From the NCBI GenBank assembly GCA_002471225.1, contig DKPO01000031.1, positions 125,232-189,231 on the forward strand: DNA of 64,000 nt. Reading direction: 5' to 3'. Numbering within the stretch: the stretch's first letter is position 1; each line of letters starts with the position of its first letter. Under the pieces are notes generated by a model, which did not search any database, had not been told where the DNA came from, and saw nothing but the letters and a program-made list of their open reading frames with translations. The DNA comes from Porphyromonadaceae bacterium UBA7332. GTDB taxonomy: Bacteria; Bacteroidota; Bacteroidia; Bacteroidales; UBA7332. Made by a program: the position numbers and the translations under genes. Below, in pieces: positions 7,814 through 16,763 of this stretch.

Positions 7814-8449
7814 ATGTTTATAGATATACATACGCATCATGCGGATAATAAGCCGAATATTCTCGAAGTGATCCAGATGGATCCCCGTGAATTCAAAATG
7901 ACAGTGGATAAACTCTTTTCATTAGGTGTTCATCCCTGGGAAACGGAAGATACAGAAATTTGTGAATCAGCATTTTCAGCCTTGCAGAGTTTAATTGCAA
8001 ACGGTCTGATTCCTTTCGCAATCGGTGAATGTGGACTAGATAAGCTTCGTGGCGGAGCTATTGATTTTCAAATACGTGTTTTTGAACAACAGATTCAAAT
8101 AAGTGAAGAACTGCGAATACCGCTCATTATACATTGTGTCAAAGCGTGGGATGAATTAATTCACTTATATAAAAAATATAAACCTAAACAGCCTTGGATA
8201 ATTCATGGATTTCGTGGGAAAACGCAATTAGCTAATCAACTACTCTCCTATCCTAATCTTTTTTTGTCATTTGGTTTATCGTACAATACGGATACGTGGA
8301 AAAGCATTCCGCTGGATCGTGTTTTTCTGGAAACAGATACGGTTAATCAAAGTATCGAATCGATTTATTATAAAGCTGCTAAAGAAAGAAATATAGATCT
8401 AAATGACTTTATTTCACAAATAGAATGTAACTTTGCGTATCTCCGTTAG
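7814..8449 (+). CDS. TatD-family metal-dependent hydrolase
   Basis: 211 residues, shorter than the usual 250-265 of TatD DNases. Metal-binding positions are recognisable in order: FIDIHTHHA at the N-terminus, GECGLD near 72, IIHC near 110, IIHGFRG near 135 and the final LETDT near 175. Family members act as 3'-5' deoxyribonucleases or on D-aminoacyl-tRNA. Compactness and a divergent middle suggest a Bacteroidota-specific branch. The gene is the last of the rnpA-yidD-tatD run and is followed by a hairpin. Confidence 0.85.
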   Translation: MFIDIHTHHADNKPNILEVIQMDPREFKMTVDKLFSLGVHPWETEDTEICESAFSALQSLIANGLIPFAIGECGLDKLRGGAIDFQIRVFEQQIQISEELRIPLIIHCVKAWDELIHLYKKYKPKQPWIIHGFRGKTQLANQLLSYPNLFLSFGLSYNTDTWKSIPLDRVFLETDTVNQSIESIYYKAAKERNIDLNDFISQIECNFAYLR

Positions 8450-8459
8450 GAGACATGCC

Positions 8460-8496
8460 TTACTTCAGTCTGCTTATAAATGGTATTCTGAAGTAA
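8460..8496 (+). terminator. Hairpin after the tatD-like gene
   Basis: TTACTTCAG (8460-8468) pairs with CTGAAGTAA (8488-8496) around a 19-nt loop, followed by TATTTATTTT. Confidence 0.55.
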
Positions 8497-8535
8497 TATT
8501 TATTTTAAACTGTTTAATTAACAATATATAGAGAT

Positions 8536-9831
8536 ATGAATTTCGTAGAAGAATTGAAATGGCGCGGCATGATCCACGATATGATGCCGGGAACAGAAGA
8601 GCAATTACAGAAAGAGCTTACCTCTGCATATGTTGGTATCGACCCTACTGCCGATTCTCTTCATATCGGTCACTTGGTAGGTGTGATGATGCTTAAGCAT
8701 TTTCAACGTGCAGGACATCGTCCTATCGCTTTGGTAGGAGGTGCTACAGGTATGATCGGTGACCCGTCAATGAAATCTCAGGAGAGAAATCTTTTGGATG
8801 AAGCTACATTGCGTCACAATCAGGATTCTATCAAAAAACAATTAAGTAAATTTTTGGATTTTGATTCGGATGCGCCTAATGCTGCTGTAATGGTGAACAA
8901 CTACGATTGGATGAAAAACTTTACTTTCTTAGATTTTATCCGTGACGTAGGTAAACACATTACGGTAAACTACATGATGGCGAAAGATTCAGTAAAACGT
9001 CGTATCAGCGGTGATACAGGTACAGGACTTTCTTTCACTGAGTTTACTTATCAGTTAGTTCAGGGTTACGACTATCTTCATCTCTATAACGAATATAACT
9101 GTCGCCTTCAAATGGGTGGTTCTGACCAATGGGGTAATATTACGACAGGAACAGAACTTATCCGTCGTGTAACAGGTGGTGGAGAAGCATTTGCTTTGAC
9201 TTGCCCGTTGATTACAAAAGCAGATGGTGGTAAGTTTGGTAAGACAGAGTCTGGTAACGTATGGTTAGATCGTCGTTACACTTCTCCTTACAAATTCTAT
9301 CAGTTCTGGTTAAATGTAAGCGATGGTGATGCTGAGAAATATATTAAAATTTTCACAGCTTTGACTAAAGAAGAAATTGAAGCTTTAACAGCAGAGCAAG
9401 CAGAAGCTCCACATTTACGTCCGCTTCAGAAGCGTTTAGCTAAAGAAATTACAACAATGGTTCACTCGGCTGAAGATTATGAAGCTGCTGTAGAGGCATC
9501 GAATATTCTTTTCGGTAATGCTACATCTGAAGCACTTCACCGTTTGGACGAGGAAACTTTACTTTCTGTATTTGAAGGTGTTCCTCAGTTTGAAGTTGAG
9601 CGTGAGGTTATTGATAATGGCGTGAAAGCTATTGACTTGTTTACTGAGCAAGCTGCTATTTTCCCTTCAAAAGGAGAAATGAGAAAAATGACTCAAGGTG
9701 GTGGTGTTGCTGTCAATAAAGAGAAACTTGCTTCGCAAGATGATGTTATTGATGCTTCTTACTTGTTGAATAATAAATTTATTTTAGTTCAACGTGGTAA
9801 AAAGAACTACTTCCTGATCATCGTGAAATAA
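8536..9831 (+). CDS. tyrS: Tyrosyl-tRNA synthetase
   Basis: 431 residues, a normal length for bacterial TyrRS. The class I signature HIGH is at residues 43-46 (SLHIGHLVG) and the second signature is KFGKTESG, the KFGKT form typical of this enzyme group. DYLHLYNEYNCRLQMGGSDQWGNI contains the tyrosine-binding region (shown here in two parts: DYLHLYNEY and QMGGSDQWGN). The last 60 residues form an S4 RNA-binding domain. It charges tRNA-Tyr and is essential. It is a single-gene unit ending at a bidirectional terminator. Confidence 0.98.
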   Translation: MNFVEELKWRGMIHDMMPGTEEQLQKELTSAYVGIDPTADSLHIGHLVGVMMLKHFQRAGHRPIALVGGATGMIGDPSMKSQERNLLDEATLRHNQDSIKKQLSKFLDFDSDAPNAAVMVNNYDWMKNFTFLDFIRDVGKHITVNYMMAKDSVKRRISGDTGTGLSFTEFTYQLVQGYDYLHLYNEYNCRLQMGGSDQWGNITTGTELIRRVTGGGEAFALTCPLITKADGGKFGKTESGNVWLDRRYTSPYKFYQFWLNVSDGDAEKYIKIFTALTKEEIEALTAEQAEAPHLRPLQKRLAKEITTMVHSAEDYEAAVEASNILFGNATSEALHRLDEETLLSVFEGVPQFEVEREVIDNGVKAIDLFTEQAAIFPSKGEMRKMTQGGGVAVNKEKLASQDDVIDASYLLNNKFILVQRGKKNYFLIIVK

Positions 9832-9850
9832 ATAGTTTATACTAATTGAA

Positions 9851-9893
9851 AAGGGCTGTCCGATATGCTTACTAGCATATGAGGACAGCCCTT
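9851..9893. terminator. Bidirectional terminator between tyrS and the DUF1015 gene
   Basis: AAGGGCTGTCC (9851-9861) pairs with GGACAGCCCTT (9883-9893). An inner ATATGC/GCATAT pairing extends the stem. It lies between two convergent genes and has A/T-rich flanks on both sides. Confidence 0.85.
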
Positions 9894-9920
9894 CCTTTAT
9901 GAAAGCGACCAGAAAAAATA

Positions 9921-11165
9921 CTAATCTAATTTGTGGATAACCAGCCCCGAACGGAGTTTAGGCTCGAACCAGGTTGTCTTTGGAGGCATAATATTACCTG
10001 TATCGGCAATATCCATTAATTGTTTCATCGAAACCGGATACAGAGCTAACGCAGCTTTCATTTCACCACTGTCCACTCTTCTTTTCAACTCTCCTAATCC
10101 GCGGATTCCGCCTACGAAATCTACACGTTTCGAAGATCGCAAATCTTCGATGTTCAGGATATCGCGCAGAATCAGATCTGAAGAGATCGTAACATCCAGT
10201 ACTCCGATAGGATCATTATCATTGTATGTTCCTGTTTTGGCTGTCAGAGAATACCATTTACCATCTACGTAAAGGCCGAAATTATGTAAAGCATTGGGCT
10301 TATATATCTCCGTTCCTTTTTCTTCGACATCGAAGTTTTGGCGTAGTTTAGTAAGGAACTCTTCGATTGATAAACCATTCAGATCAGTAACCAGACGATT
10401 ATAATCGATAATTTTTAATTGAGTATCCGGGAAACATACAGCTAAGAAATAGTTGTATTCTTCATTGCCCGTATGATGAGGATTGTTTTTTGCTTTTTCT
10501 GCACCTACCAAAGCTGCAGCAGCAGTACGATGATGACCGTCTGCAATATATAGATATGGCATTTCGCTAAAGATCTCAGTTATCCGTCCGATATGCTTCG
10601 GATCTTTGATTACCCAGAAATGGTGTCCGAATCCTTCTGCCGAAACAAAGTCATACTCAGCTTTTCCTTTAACAGTATCTTTTACAATAACGTCAAGTTC
10701 TTCATGATATGGATGAGCAAAGAATACAGGTTCCAGATTGGCATTGTTAATACGAACATGCTTCATACGATCTTCTTCTTTATCACGACGTGTCAATTCA
10801 TGTTTTTTGATTACGCCGTTCAGATAGTCATCAACGTTAGCACCCACTACTAAGCCGTACTGAGTGCGTCCGTCCATTGTTTGAGCATATACGTAGTAAA
10901 GTTCTTCCTGATCTTGTTTTAACCAACCTTTATCCTGGAACTTCCGGAAGTTTTCGACGGCTTTTTCATAAACTTCAGGAGCATGTTCATCAGTTCCTTT
11001 AGGAAAATCTATTTCGGGCTTAATAATATGATATAATGACTTTTCATTACCGGCTGCTTCTTCACGTGCCTCTTCCGAATTCAATACATCATATGGTCTG
11101 CTCGAAACCAATTCAACAAGTTCTTGCGGAGGTCTTACTCCTTTAAAAGGTTTTATTTTTGCCAT
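9921..11165 (-). CDS. DUF1015 family protein
   Basis: 414 residues, matching DUF1015 in length and in motifs such as IKPFKGVRPP at the start, PYDVLNSEEA, ADGHHRTAAA in the middle and PPKTTWFEPKLRSGL at the end. The function is unknown; the ADGHHR segment suggests a catalytic pocket. In many Bacteroidales it lies near serine biosynthesis genes (serA, serC), but those are not present here. It appears to be transcribed alone, converging with tyrS. Confidence 0.92.
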   Translation of the reverse strand: MAKIKPFKGVRPPQELVELVSSRPYDVLNSEEAREEAAGNEKSLYHIIKPEIDFPKGTDEHAPEVYEKAVENFRKFQDKGWLKQDQEELYYVYAQTMDGRTQYGLVVGANVDDYLNGVIKKHELTRRDKEEDRMKHVRINNANLEPVFFAHPYHEELDVIVKDTVKGKAEYDFVSAEGFGHHFWVIKDPKHIGRITEIFSEMPYLYIADGHHRTAAAALVGAEKAKNNPHHTGNEEYNYFLAVCFPDTQLKIIDYNRLVTDLNGLSIEEFLTKLRQNFDVEEKGTEIYKPNALHNFGLYVDGKWYSLTAKTGTYNDNDPIGVLDVTISSDLILRDILNIEDLRSSKRVDFVGGIRGLGELKRRVDSGEMKAALALYPVSMKQLMDIADTGNIMPPKTTWFEPKLRSGLVIHKLD

Positions 11166-11263
11166 AATACAGCGATATTAGATTTTATGAATTATATTGT
11201 TTAGAAACCGGTTTGAATTACTCAGTCTGAGAGTTTTACTTCGTATACATTCAAAATGGCTTC

Positions 11264-11638
11264 TTAGTTTCTCTTTACCAACTTACTACTGATTGTCTCG
11301 CTCCCGCTTTGCAGGCGTAATACATAGATACCCGGCGAGATTTGCTTTCCGTCACTACTCATTCCGTTCCATTTAATGCTCGAATCTTTTTCGACGTTTA
11401 AATTCCACTCTTTGATCTTTCTGCCGACCAGATCAAAAATTTCAAGTTTGATTTTCTGATCTGTTGCATTATCATTTTTAATGCTGATTTCGACTTCGTC
11501 TTTGAATGGATTCGGATAGGATTTTAGCGTATAAGTTGTTCCATCCTTCTCTTTTATCTGGCTTTGCATTTCAAAAAAACAGCTACAGATGAAAAAGAGA
11601 AAGAAAAACAAATTGCGATATGGAAATCCGTTTTTCAT
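11264..11638 (-). CDS. Small secreted protein consisting almost only of a type 9 secretion (type A) sorting domain
   Basis: 124 residues. A hydrophobic N-terminal signal segment (NLFFFLFFICSCFF) is followed within about 20 residues by a C-terminal sorting domain. SYPNPFKDEVEISI, LEIFDLVGRKI and SDGKQISPGIYVLRL are the three hallmark blocks of T9SS type A domains, ending in SSKLVKRN. Normally this domain is the tail of a large secreted protein and is cleaved by PorU during anchoring. Here almost no cargo is present. It may be a remnant of a larger gene or a stand-alone adaptor-like protein; the frame is intact with no visible decay. Confidence 0.8.
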   Translation of the reverse strand: MKNGFPYRNLFFFLFFICSCFFEMQSQIKEKDGTTYTLKSYPNPFKDEVEISIKNDNATDQKIKLEIFDLVGRKIKEWNLNVEKDSSIKWNGMSSDGKQISPGIYVLRLQSGSETISSKLVKRN

Positions 11639-11862
11639 GCGTTACTTTTCTGCAAAGAAAGTATTTTTTTTGATATTCAAGCTATTTATGCTTACATTTT
11701 AATATTACTATTTTAGGAATATTTTTATTCGGATTTAAATATGAGAATCTGAATGAACTATGGCTATCCCTCTGATGTTTAATAGAATGATACACAATTC
11801 AATTATATTGTGTGATTCGGATAATTGATATTTTATTTAAACATCTAAAAGTTATTGCAGCT

Positions 11863-12066
11863 ATGAAAAAAATGACATTTTTGTTATTGTTAGCCGGAGG
11901 TATGTTGGTTTCAGCTCCTTTAATGGCTCAAAACCAAAAGAAAGAAGAAGTGAAGAAAGAGTGTCCGGCTAAGAAAGAATGCCCGGATAAGAAAAAAGAG
12001 TGTAAAGAAGGAAAGAAAGAGTGTAAAGACGTGAAAAAAGAAAACAAGGACGTCAAAAAGAAATAA
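11863..12066 (+). CDS. Small secreted lysine/cysteine-rich protein
   Basis: 67 residues from the ATG at 11863. A clear signal peptide (about 22 residues, ending SAPLMAQ) precedes a mature part of about 45 residues made of Lys, Glu, Asp and Cys in a repeating KKEC-type pattern, with four cysteines spaced 6 to 8 residues apart. No family is recognised. The highly basic, cysteine-spaced tail suggests metal or polyanion binding, or simply low complexity; this is inference. It is followed by a strong terminator, supporting a real transcription unit. Confidence 0.65.
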   Translation: MKKMTFLLLLAGGMLVSAPLMAQNQKKEEVKKECPAKKECPDKKKECKEGKKECKDVKKENKDVKKK

Positions 12067-12073
12067 TACGAAA

Positions 12074-12103
12074 GAAGCGGAAGCATTTATATGCTTCCGC
12101 TTC
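12074..12103. terminator. Bidirectional terminator
   Basis: GAAGCGGAAGCAT (12074-12086) pairs perfectly with ATGCTTCCGCTTC (12091-12103) around a 4-nt loop, between the small secreted protein gene and the convergent FHA gene. Confidence 0.85.
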
Positions 12104-12119
12104 CTGTTGATATCGATCA

Positions 12120-12632
12120 TTAATCTTCATCTTCATTCTTTGCTTCTTCCGGTAGACGAACCATAATCGTCGTTGCACCTAACGTAAGAAAAGTGTCATT
12201 GTGTAAAACGACTCTCTCATTCTTAGCAATATACTCTCCTTTATAGAAAGTTCCTACCAGACTAGGGAAATCACGAACAGTATAAATCAATTTGCCGGCT
12301 TTGTCACGTTTAATATGAACAACACAATGTTGTCTGTCCATACTCATGTCATCTGTAAGAATAGGCACTTGAACAATCGTCCCTTTTGATCTTCTACCGA
12401 TAATATTGTCGCCCATTACCAATGGGAAATCTTGTTTATAACCGAACTCATTCTCGAAAACTTCAACTTGACCAAGATTTTCTATTGGTTCATTTTTAGC
12501 TTTACGTGAGATGCGGATACTCATATTTCTTCCGCAATGTTCGCAATGCAAACGAATGGACTGGCCTTCCGTATAATTTGAATCATCGAAACGGATAAAA
12601 TTATCACATCTCGGACAGGCTATTTTTTTCAT
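12120..12632 (-). CDS. FHA domain protein with N-terminal zinc ribbon
   Basis: 170 residues. The first 40 residues form a zinc-ribbon-like pair (CPRC at 6-9 and CEHC near 29-32), similar to the MJ0042 finger. The FHA domain follows: GDNIIGRRSK (the GR strand), SMDRQHCVVHI (the S..H motif contacting phosphothreonine) and VGTFYKGEYI (in place of the usual NGT). FHA domains bind phosphothreonine peptides, so the protein may act in Ser/Thr kinase signalling, though no kinase is nearby. The cytoplasmic location is inferred from the absence of a signal peptide. It may be cotranscribed with coaD and parE. Confidence 0.88.
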   Translation of the reverse strand: MKKIACPRCDNFIRFDDSNYTEGQSIRLHCEHCGRNMSIRISRKAKNEPIENLGQVEVFENEFGYKQDFPLVMGDNIIGRRSKGTIVQVPILTDDMSMDRQHCVVHIKRDKAGKLIYTVRDFPSLVGTFYKGEYIAKNERVVLHNDTFLTLGATTIMVRLPEEAKNEDED

Positions 12633-12669
12633 CCTCTATTTTTATAATGAATGTTTCTACTGCTGTTTT

Positions 12670-13134
12670 TTAGCGTTTCAATACGCTCGGATCAGGAACA
12701 AAGTCCGAAATATCTTTCCCGAATTTTATCAGATCGCGAACAATCGTAGAACTGATATGCGCAAATTCTAATTCGGTAATTAAGATAATAGTCTCTATAC
12801 CTGTCATTTTACGGTTTACATCTGCAATAGATTTTTCAAATTCAAAATCCATCGAAGAACGTATTCCGCGGATAATAGCAGTTGCTCCGATCTCCTGAGC
12901 AAAATCTGCTGTCACGCAACTGTAAGTTGCTATTTTCACGCGTGGTTCGTCCCGGAATATATGTTTTAATGCAGCGATACGTTCATCAATTGAAAACAAT
13001 GGTTTCTTCGTATCGTTGATTCCGATTGCTACAACAACTTCATCTGCACATGCATTTAATGCACGATGAACAATTGACATATGACCTTTTGTAAAAGGAT
13101 CAAATGTTCCCGGGAATAATGCGATTCTTTTCAT
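12670..13134 (-). CDS. coaD: Phosphopantetheine adenylyltransferase
   Basis: 154 residues, standard for CoaD. It transfers AMP to 4'-phosphopantetheine, the penultimate step of coenzyme A synthesis. The nucleotidyltransferase motif GTFDPFTKGH is at residues 9-18, the IRGIRSSMDFEFE substrate-binding block is central and ISSTIVRD is near the end. It lies 10 bp after parE on the same strand, which suggests one transcript. Confidence 0.97.
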   Translation of the reverse strand: MKRIALFPGTFDPFTKGHMSIVHRALNACADEVVVAIGINDTKKPLFSIDERIAALKHIFRDEPRVKIATYSCVTADFAQEIGATAIIRGIRSSMDFEFEKSIADVNRKMTGIETIILITELEFAHISSTIVRDLIKFGKDISDFVPDPSVLKR

Positions 13135-13144
13135 AGTTATTGTT

Positions 13145-15007
13145 TTAAATATCTTCCTCTACAACGAGGTTGTCGATAATAAAGGTTTGTCGCTCCATCG
13201 TGTTCTTACCCATATAGAACTCCAGAAGTTCTTTTACAAGGTCTTCTTTACGAAGAGTTACTTTATCTAATCTCATGTCATCGCCGATAAAGTATTTAAA
13301 CTCATCCGGAGAGATTTCTCCTAATCCTTTAAATCGGGTAATTTCCGGATTAGCGCCCAATTTTGCAATCGCTTGCAATCTCTCTTCATCGTTATAACAA
13401 TATATAGTCTCTTTTTTATTTCGGACACGGAATAAAGGCGTTTGTAGAATGTATACATGACCCTTTTTGATCAGATCCGGAAAGAACTGAAGGAAAAACG
13501 TAATCATCAGTAATCGGATGTGCATACCGTCCACATCGGCATCGGTAGCAATAATTACATTGTTATAACGTAGTCCGTCCAGGCCGTCCTCAATATTCAG
13601 TGCCGCCTGCAATAAATTGAATTCTTCATTCTCATAGACCACTTTTTTAGTCAACCCGTAAGTGTTCAGAGGTTTTCCCTTGAGAGAAAACACAGCCTGA
13701 GTTTCAACATTCCGGCTTTTCGTAATAGATCCACTCGCCGAATCACCCTCCGTAATAAAAATAGACGTTTCTTCCCGCTTTTCTCCACCTTTGGCATCGC
13801 TTAGATGGATCCGGCAGTCGCGTAATTTCTTGTTGTGCAAATTCGCTTTCTTCGCGCGTTCGCGTGCAAGTTTCGTTACACCGGCAATGGCCTTACGCTC
13901 CTTCTCAGACTCAAGAATTTTCTTTAACAGGATTTCAGCTGTCTCGCTGTTTCTGTGCAAATAGTTATCCAGCTCTTTCTTTAAAAAATCCCCGATAAAT
14001 TTATTTACCGAAATACCGTCAGGGCTCATTTCCTTCGAACCTAATTTGGTTTTTGTCTGCGATTCAAAAACGGGTTCTTCTACTTTTACGCTGACAGCTG
14101 CGATCATTCCGTTACGAATGTCTCCGTATTCGAAATTCTTATTGTAAAATTCCTTTATAACGCGGGATACGGACTCTTTAAAAGCGGATAAGTGTGTTCC
14201 TCCCTGAGTCGTATGCTGACCGTTAACGAACGAATAGTATTCTTCTCCGTACTGGTTACCATGCGTAATTACGACTTCTATATCTTCACCTTTCAGGTGG
14301 ATGATCGGATATAAGCCTTCCGAAGTCATATTTTCATTCAGTAAGTCAACCAAACCGTGCTTCGAAACATACTTTACACCGTTATAGTAGATAATCAGAC
14401 CGGCATTCAGGAAAGTATAATTCTTAAGAAGAGCAATTACGTATTCATCACGAAACTTGTAATCTTTAAAAACCGTAGGATCCGGAGTAAACTCAACCAG
14501 CGTACCGTTAGATTCTTCCATTTTCGAAATAGGAAAATCACGTACAATTTCGCCACAAGAGTATTCAACAGCTTTAGCTTCTCCCTCACGATGACTTTGA
14601 ATAAAAAAACGAGTAGATAAGGCATTCACGGCTTTGATACCTACACCGTTCAATCCTACAGACTTCTTAAATGCTTTCGAGTCATACTTTGCACCCGTAT
14701 TCATTTTCGAAGAAACGTCAATAACCTTACCCAGAGGTACACCACGACCAAAGTCACGAATACGCACACTGCCCTCACGGATATCTACTTCGATTTGTTT
14801 CCCGTTCCCCATCATAAACTCATCAATAGAGTTATCAAGGACTTCTTTCAACAATACATAGATACCGTCATCTGCGTGTGATCCGTCACCCAATTTCCCG
14901 ATATACATACCGGGACGTCTTCGTATATGTTCCTGCCAGGCAAGTGTGATAATATTATCTTCACTATAGGTAGGTTGTTTGTCATTTATATCTTCCATAG
15001 GTTTCAT
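13145..15007 (-). CDS. parE: DNA topoisomerase IV subunit B
   Basis: 620 residues; the start could be 15007 or the ATG nine bases later (MEDINDKQ). The N-terminal GHKL ATPase has EVLDNSIDEFMMGNG and DFGRGVPLG. The TOPRIM domain carries FITEGDSASGSI and DADVDGMHIRLL. With ParC it decatenates daughter chromosomes using ATP. Its length is close to other Bacteroidota ParE proteins. parC is not in the window. It heads the parE-coaD-(FHA) minus-strand run. Confidence 0.95.
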   Translation of the reverse strand: MKPMEDINDKQPTYSEDNIITLAWQEHIRRRPGMYIGKLGDGSHADDGIYVLLKEVLDNSIDEFMMGNGKQIEVDIREGSVRIRDFGRGVPLGKVIDVSSKMNTGAKYDSKAFKKSVGLNGVGIKAVNALSTRFFIQSHREGEAKAVEYSCGEIVRDFPISKMEESNGTLVEFTPDPTVFKDYKFRDEYVIALLKNYTFLNAGLIIYYNGVKYVSKHGLVDLLNENMTSEGLYPIIHLKGEDIEVVITHGNQYGEEYYSFVNGQHTTQGGTHLSAFKESVSRVIKEFYNKNFEYGDIRNGMIAAVSVKVEEPVFESQTKTKLGSKEMSPDGISVNKFIGDFLKKELDNYLHRNSETAEILLKKILESEKERKAIAGVTKLARERAKKANLHNKKLRDCRIHLSDAKGGEKREETSIFITEGDSASGSITKSRNVETQAVFSLKGKPLNTYGLTKKVVYENEEFNLLQAALNIEDGLDGLRYNNVIIATDADVDGMHIRLLMITFFLQFFPDLIKKGHVYILQTPLFRVRNKKETIYCYNDEERLQAIAKLGANPEITRFKGLGEISPDEFKYFIGDDMRLDKVTLRKEDLVKELLEFYMGKNTMERQTFIIDNLVVEEDI

Positions 15008-15197
15008 TTGCAGCGTTTCAAAAAAAACAATAGGCGTTCTTAAGTCAGCATAAAGATGCGTAACTTCCGAATTGCAAAGATAATAAGATCATTCTAAATC
15101 TGATAGTTTACCTTTGGCTTACTCAAAATAAAAGAGAGGATAAAGTGCTTAACTCTATCCCCTCTTCCTTTTCGCTTTATTTTACTCTTACTTTTTG

Positions 15198-16274
15198 TTA
15201 AACGAAGTCCTCACCAAACGTCATTTGTGCATCAGCAACAAATTGACGGATTCTCTGCTCCTCGTTTTTCTGACAGATTAGCAATACATTACCCGATTCT
15301 GCCACGATATAATCGTTCAGACCCTGAATAACTGCTAACTTCCCGTCTGCCAGTGTAACAATATTGTTTTCTGCTTCGTAAAAAGCTGATTTACATTTTA
15401 ATGTAGCATTTTCGTTCTGATCTTTCTCTGATAATTCATAAAGAGAACCCCAGGTTCCAAGGTCAGACCAACCGAAATCAGCGCATAGCACATAAGTGTT
15501 AGGCGATTTTTCCATAATGCCATAATCAATAGAGATATTCGGACACAAAGGGAATTCTTTTTTAATGAACTCTTTTTCTTCGGCTGTACCGTATATTCCG
15601 ACACCTTTTTCAAAGTGTGATGCTATTTCAGGTGTAAATTGTTCGAAGGAATCGATAATGGTATTTACGTTCCACATAAAAATCCCTGAATTCCAGAAAA
15701 ATTCGCCACTCTCAATAAACACTTTTGCTAACTCATGGTTTGGTTTCTCTGTAAATGTTTTTACTTTACAGAAGTCTCCTATTTTTTCTTCACCGACCTG
15801 TATATAGCCATAGCCTGTTTCCGGTCTGTTTGGTAATATTCCTAAAGTCAGTAAGCTGTTGTTTTGTCCTACAAATTCAAGTCCGTTTCGAATAGTCCCT
15901 AAGAACTCTTCTTCTTTCAGAATTAAATGGTCAGATGGAGCAACCACAATGTTTGCATTCGGATTGATTGCTTTAATATGATAAGACGCCCAGGCAACAC
16001 AAGGTGCCGTATTTCTGCGTGCTGGTTCATATAGCACTTGAGAGGCGTTAAGTTCCGGTAGCTGTTCTTGAATCAACTCTGCGTATATTTCATTGGTTAC
16101 AATGAAAATGTTCTCTTTAGGAACAACTTTCGAGAAACGATCGAAAGTCATTTGGAGCAATGATCTCCCCGTTCCGAAGAAATCCAGAAATTGTTTAGGA
16201 TAAGTTGTTCGGCTAAATGGCCAGAAACGAGCTCCTACACCACCTCCCATGATCACACAATAGTTATTCTTCAT
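15198..16274 (-). CDS. manC: Mannose-1-phosphate guanylyltransferase
   Basis: 358 residues, the short form without a phosphomannose isomerase domain. It makes GDP-mannose from mannose-1-phosphate and GTP for polysaccharide and glycoprotein synthesis. The nucleotidyltransferase motif GGGVGARFWPFSR is at residues 10-22. VVAPSDHLI lies near residue 115 and FTEKPN (substrate site) near residue 175. It stands alone, with a hairpin-poor, pyrimidine-rich region upstream. GDP-mannose could feed the glycan loci elsewhere in the window. Confidence 0.95.
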   Translation of the reverse strand: MKNNYCVIMGGGVGARFWPFSRTTYPKQFLDFFGTGRSLLQMTFDRFSKVVPKENIFIVTNEIYAELIQEQLPELNASQVLYEPARRNTAPCVAWASYHIKAINPNANIVVAPSDHLILKEEEFLGTIRNGLEFVGQNNSLLTLGILPNRPETGYGYIQVGEEKIGDFCKVKTFTEKPNHELAKVFIESGEFFWNSGIFMWNVNTIIDSFEQFTPEIASHFEKGVGIYGTAEEKEFIKKEFPLCPNISIDYGIMEKSPNTYVLCADFGWSDLGTWGSLYELSEKDQNENATLKCKSAFYEAENNIVTLADGKLAVIQGLNDYIVAESGNVLLICQKNEEQRIRQFVADAQMTFGEDFV

Positions 16275-16549
16275 AGCAGTTTGTTGTTTATAGTTCCTTA
16301 TTGGTGCGAAGCTACAAATTATATTCTGTTAAACGCTCGTTTAATCTTACTTTTTCTCCATTTATTTTCTTTTCGCTCCTTTTCTTTTCGAAGTCTTTCT
16401 TTTTTCTTCTTTTTGTTAAGCTCTTCTTCCTTTTTGTTACGTTAGACTTATTTGTCTGATAGCTAGCTTATAATTCTTTGTCTGCTCTTCTTTGTGCTTC
16501 TTTATTCTCTTCCTCCATTTTCTTTTTTTTGAAAAAAAATAGTGCAAAA
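16275..16549. other. Noncoding region with a pyrimidine-rich tract
   Basis: Between manC and the tRNA-Leu promoter. Positions 16350-16438 and 16481-16530 are almost pure T and C on the plus strand, with runs such as CTTTTCTTTTC. Open frames across it are low-complexity and have no gene-like features. No repeats or hairpins stand out. Confidence 0.5.
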
Positions 16550-16580
16550 TTTGGAGGTTTCGAAAAAAGCAGTACCTTTG
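16550..16580 (+). promoter_or_regulatory. Promoter of tRNA-Leu (-33 and -7)
   Basis: TTTG (16550-16553), a 19-nt spacer and TACCTTTG (16573-16580) match the Bacteroidota promoter consensus exactly. The tRNA begins 36 nt further on. Confidence 0.85.
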
Positions 16581-16616
16581 CATCGTCTTCAGGAAACAAG
16601 GACACAGAAGAAAGAC

Positions 16617-16700
16617 GCCCAGATGGCGGAATTGGTAGACGCGCTGGTCTCAAACACCAGTGGATTCACTTCCATGCCGGTTCGATCCCGGCTCTGGGTA
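16617..16700 (+). tRNA. tRNA-Leu (anticodon CAA)
   Basis: An 84-nt class II tRNA with a long variable arm. The acceptor stem is GCCCAGA with TCTGGGT, the D-loop is GGCGGAATTGGTAGACGC, and the anticodon loop CTCAAAC is flanked by CTGGT and ACCAG. The T arm is GCCGG TTCGATC CCGGC and the discriminator is A. CCA is not encoded. It decodes UUG. Confidence 0.96.
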
Positions 16701-16703
16701 CAG

Positions 16704-16740
16704 AAAAAGAGCTAATAACTTCGGTTGTTAGCTCTTTTTT
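16704..16740 (+). terminator. Terminator of tRNA-Leu
   Basis: A 16-bp stem (16704-16719 with 16724-16739) is closed by a TTCG loop and ends in a long T run, a textbook intrinsic terminator. Confidence 0.92.
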
Positions 16741-16763
16741 TTGTTTCTATATCCTTTCCCTTT

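Noticed and set aside
13381..14861. Open frames antisense to parE
   Set aside because: They are shadows of the well-conserved ParE frame and lack start signals and family features.
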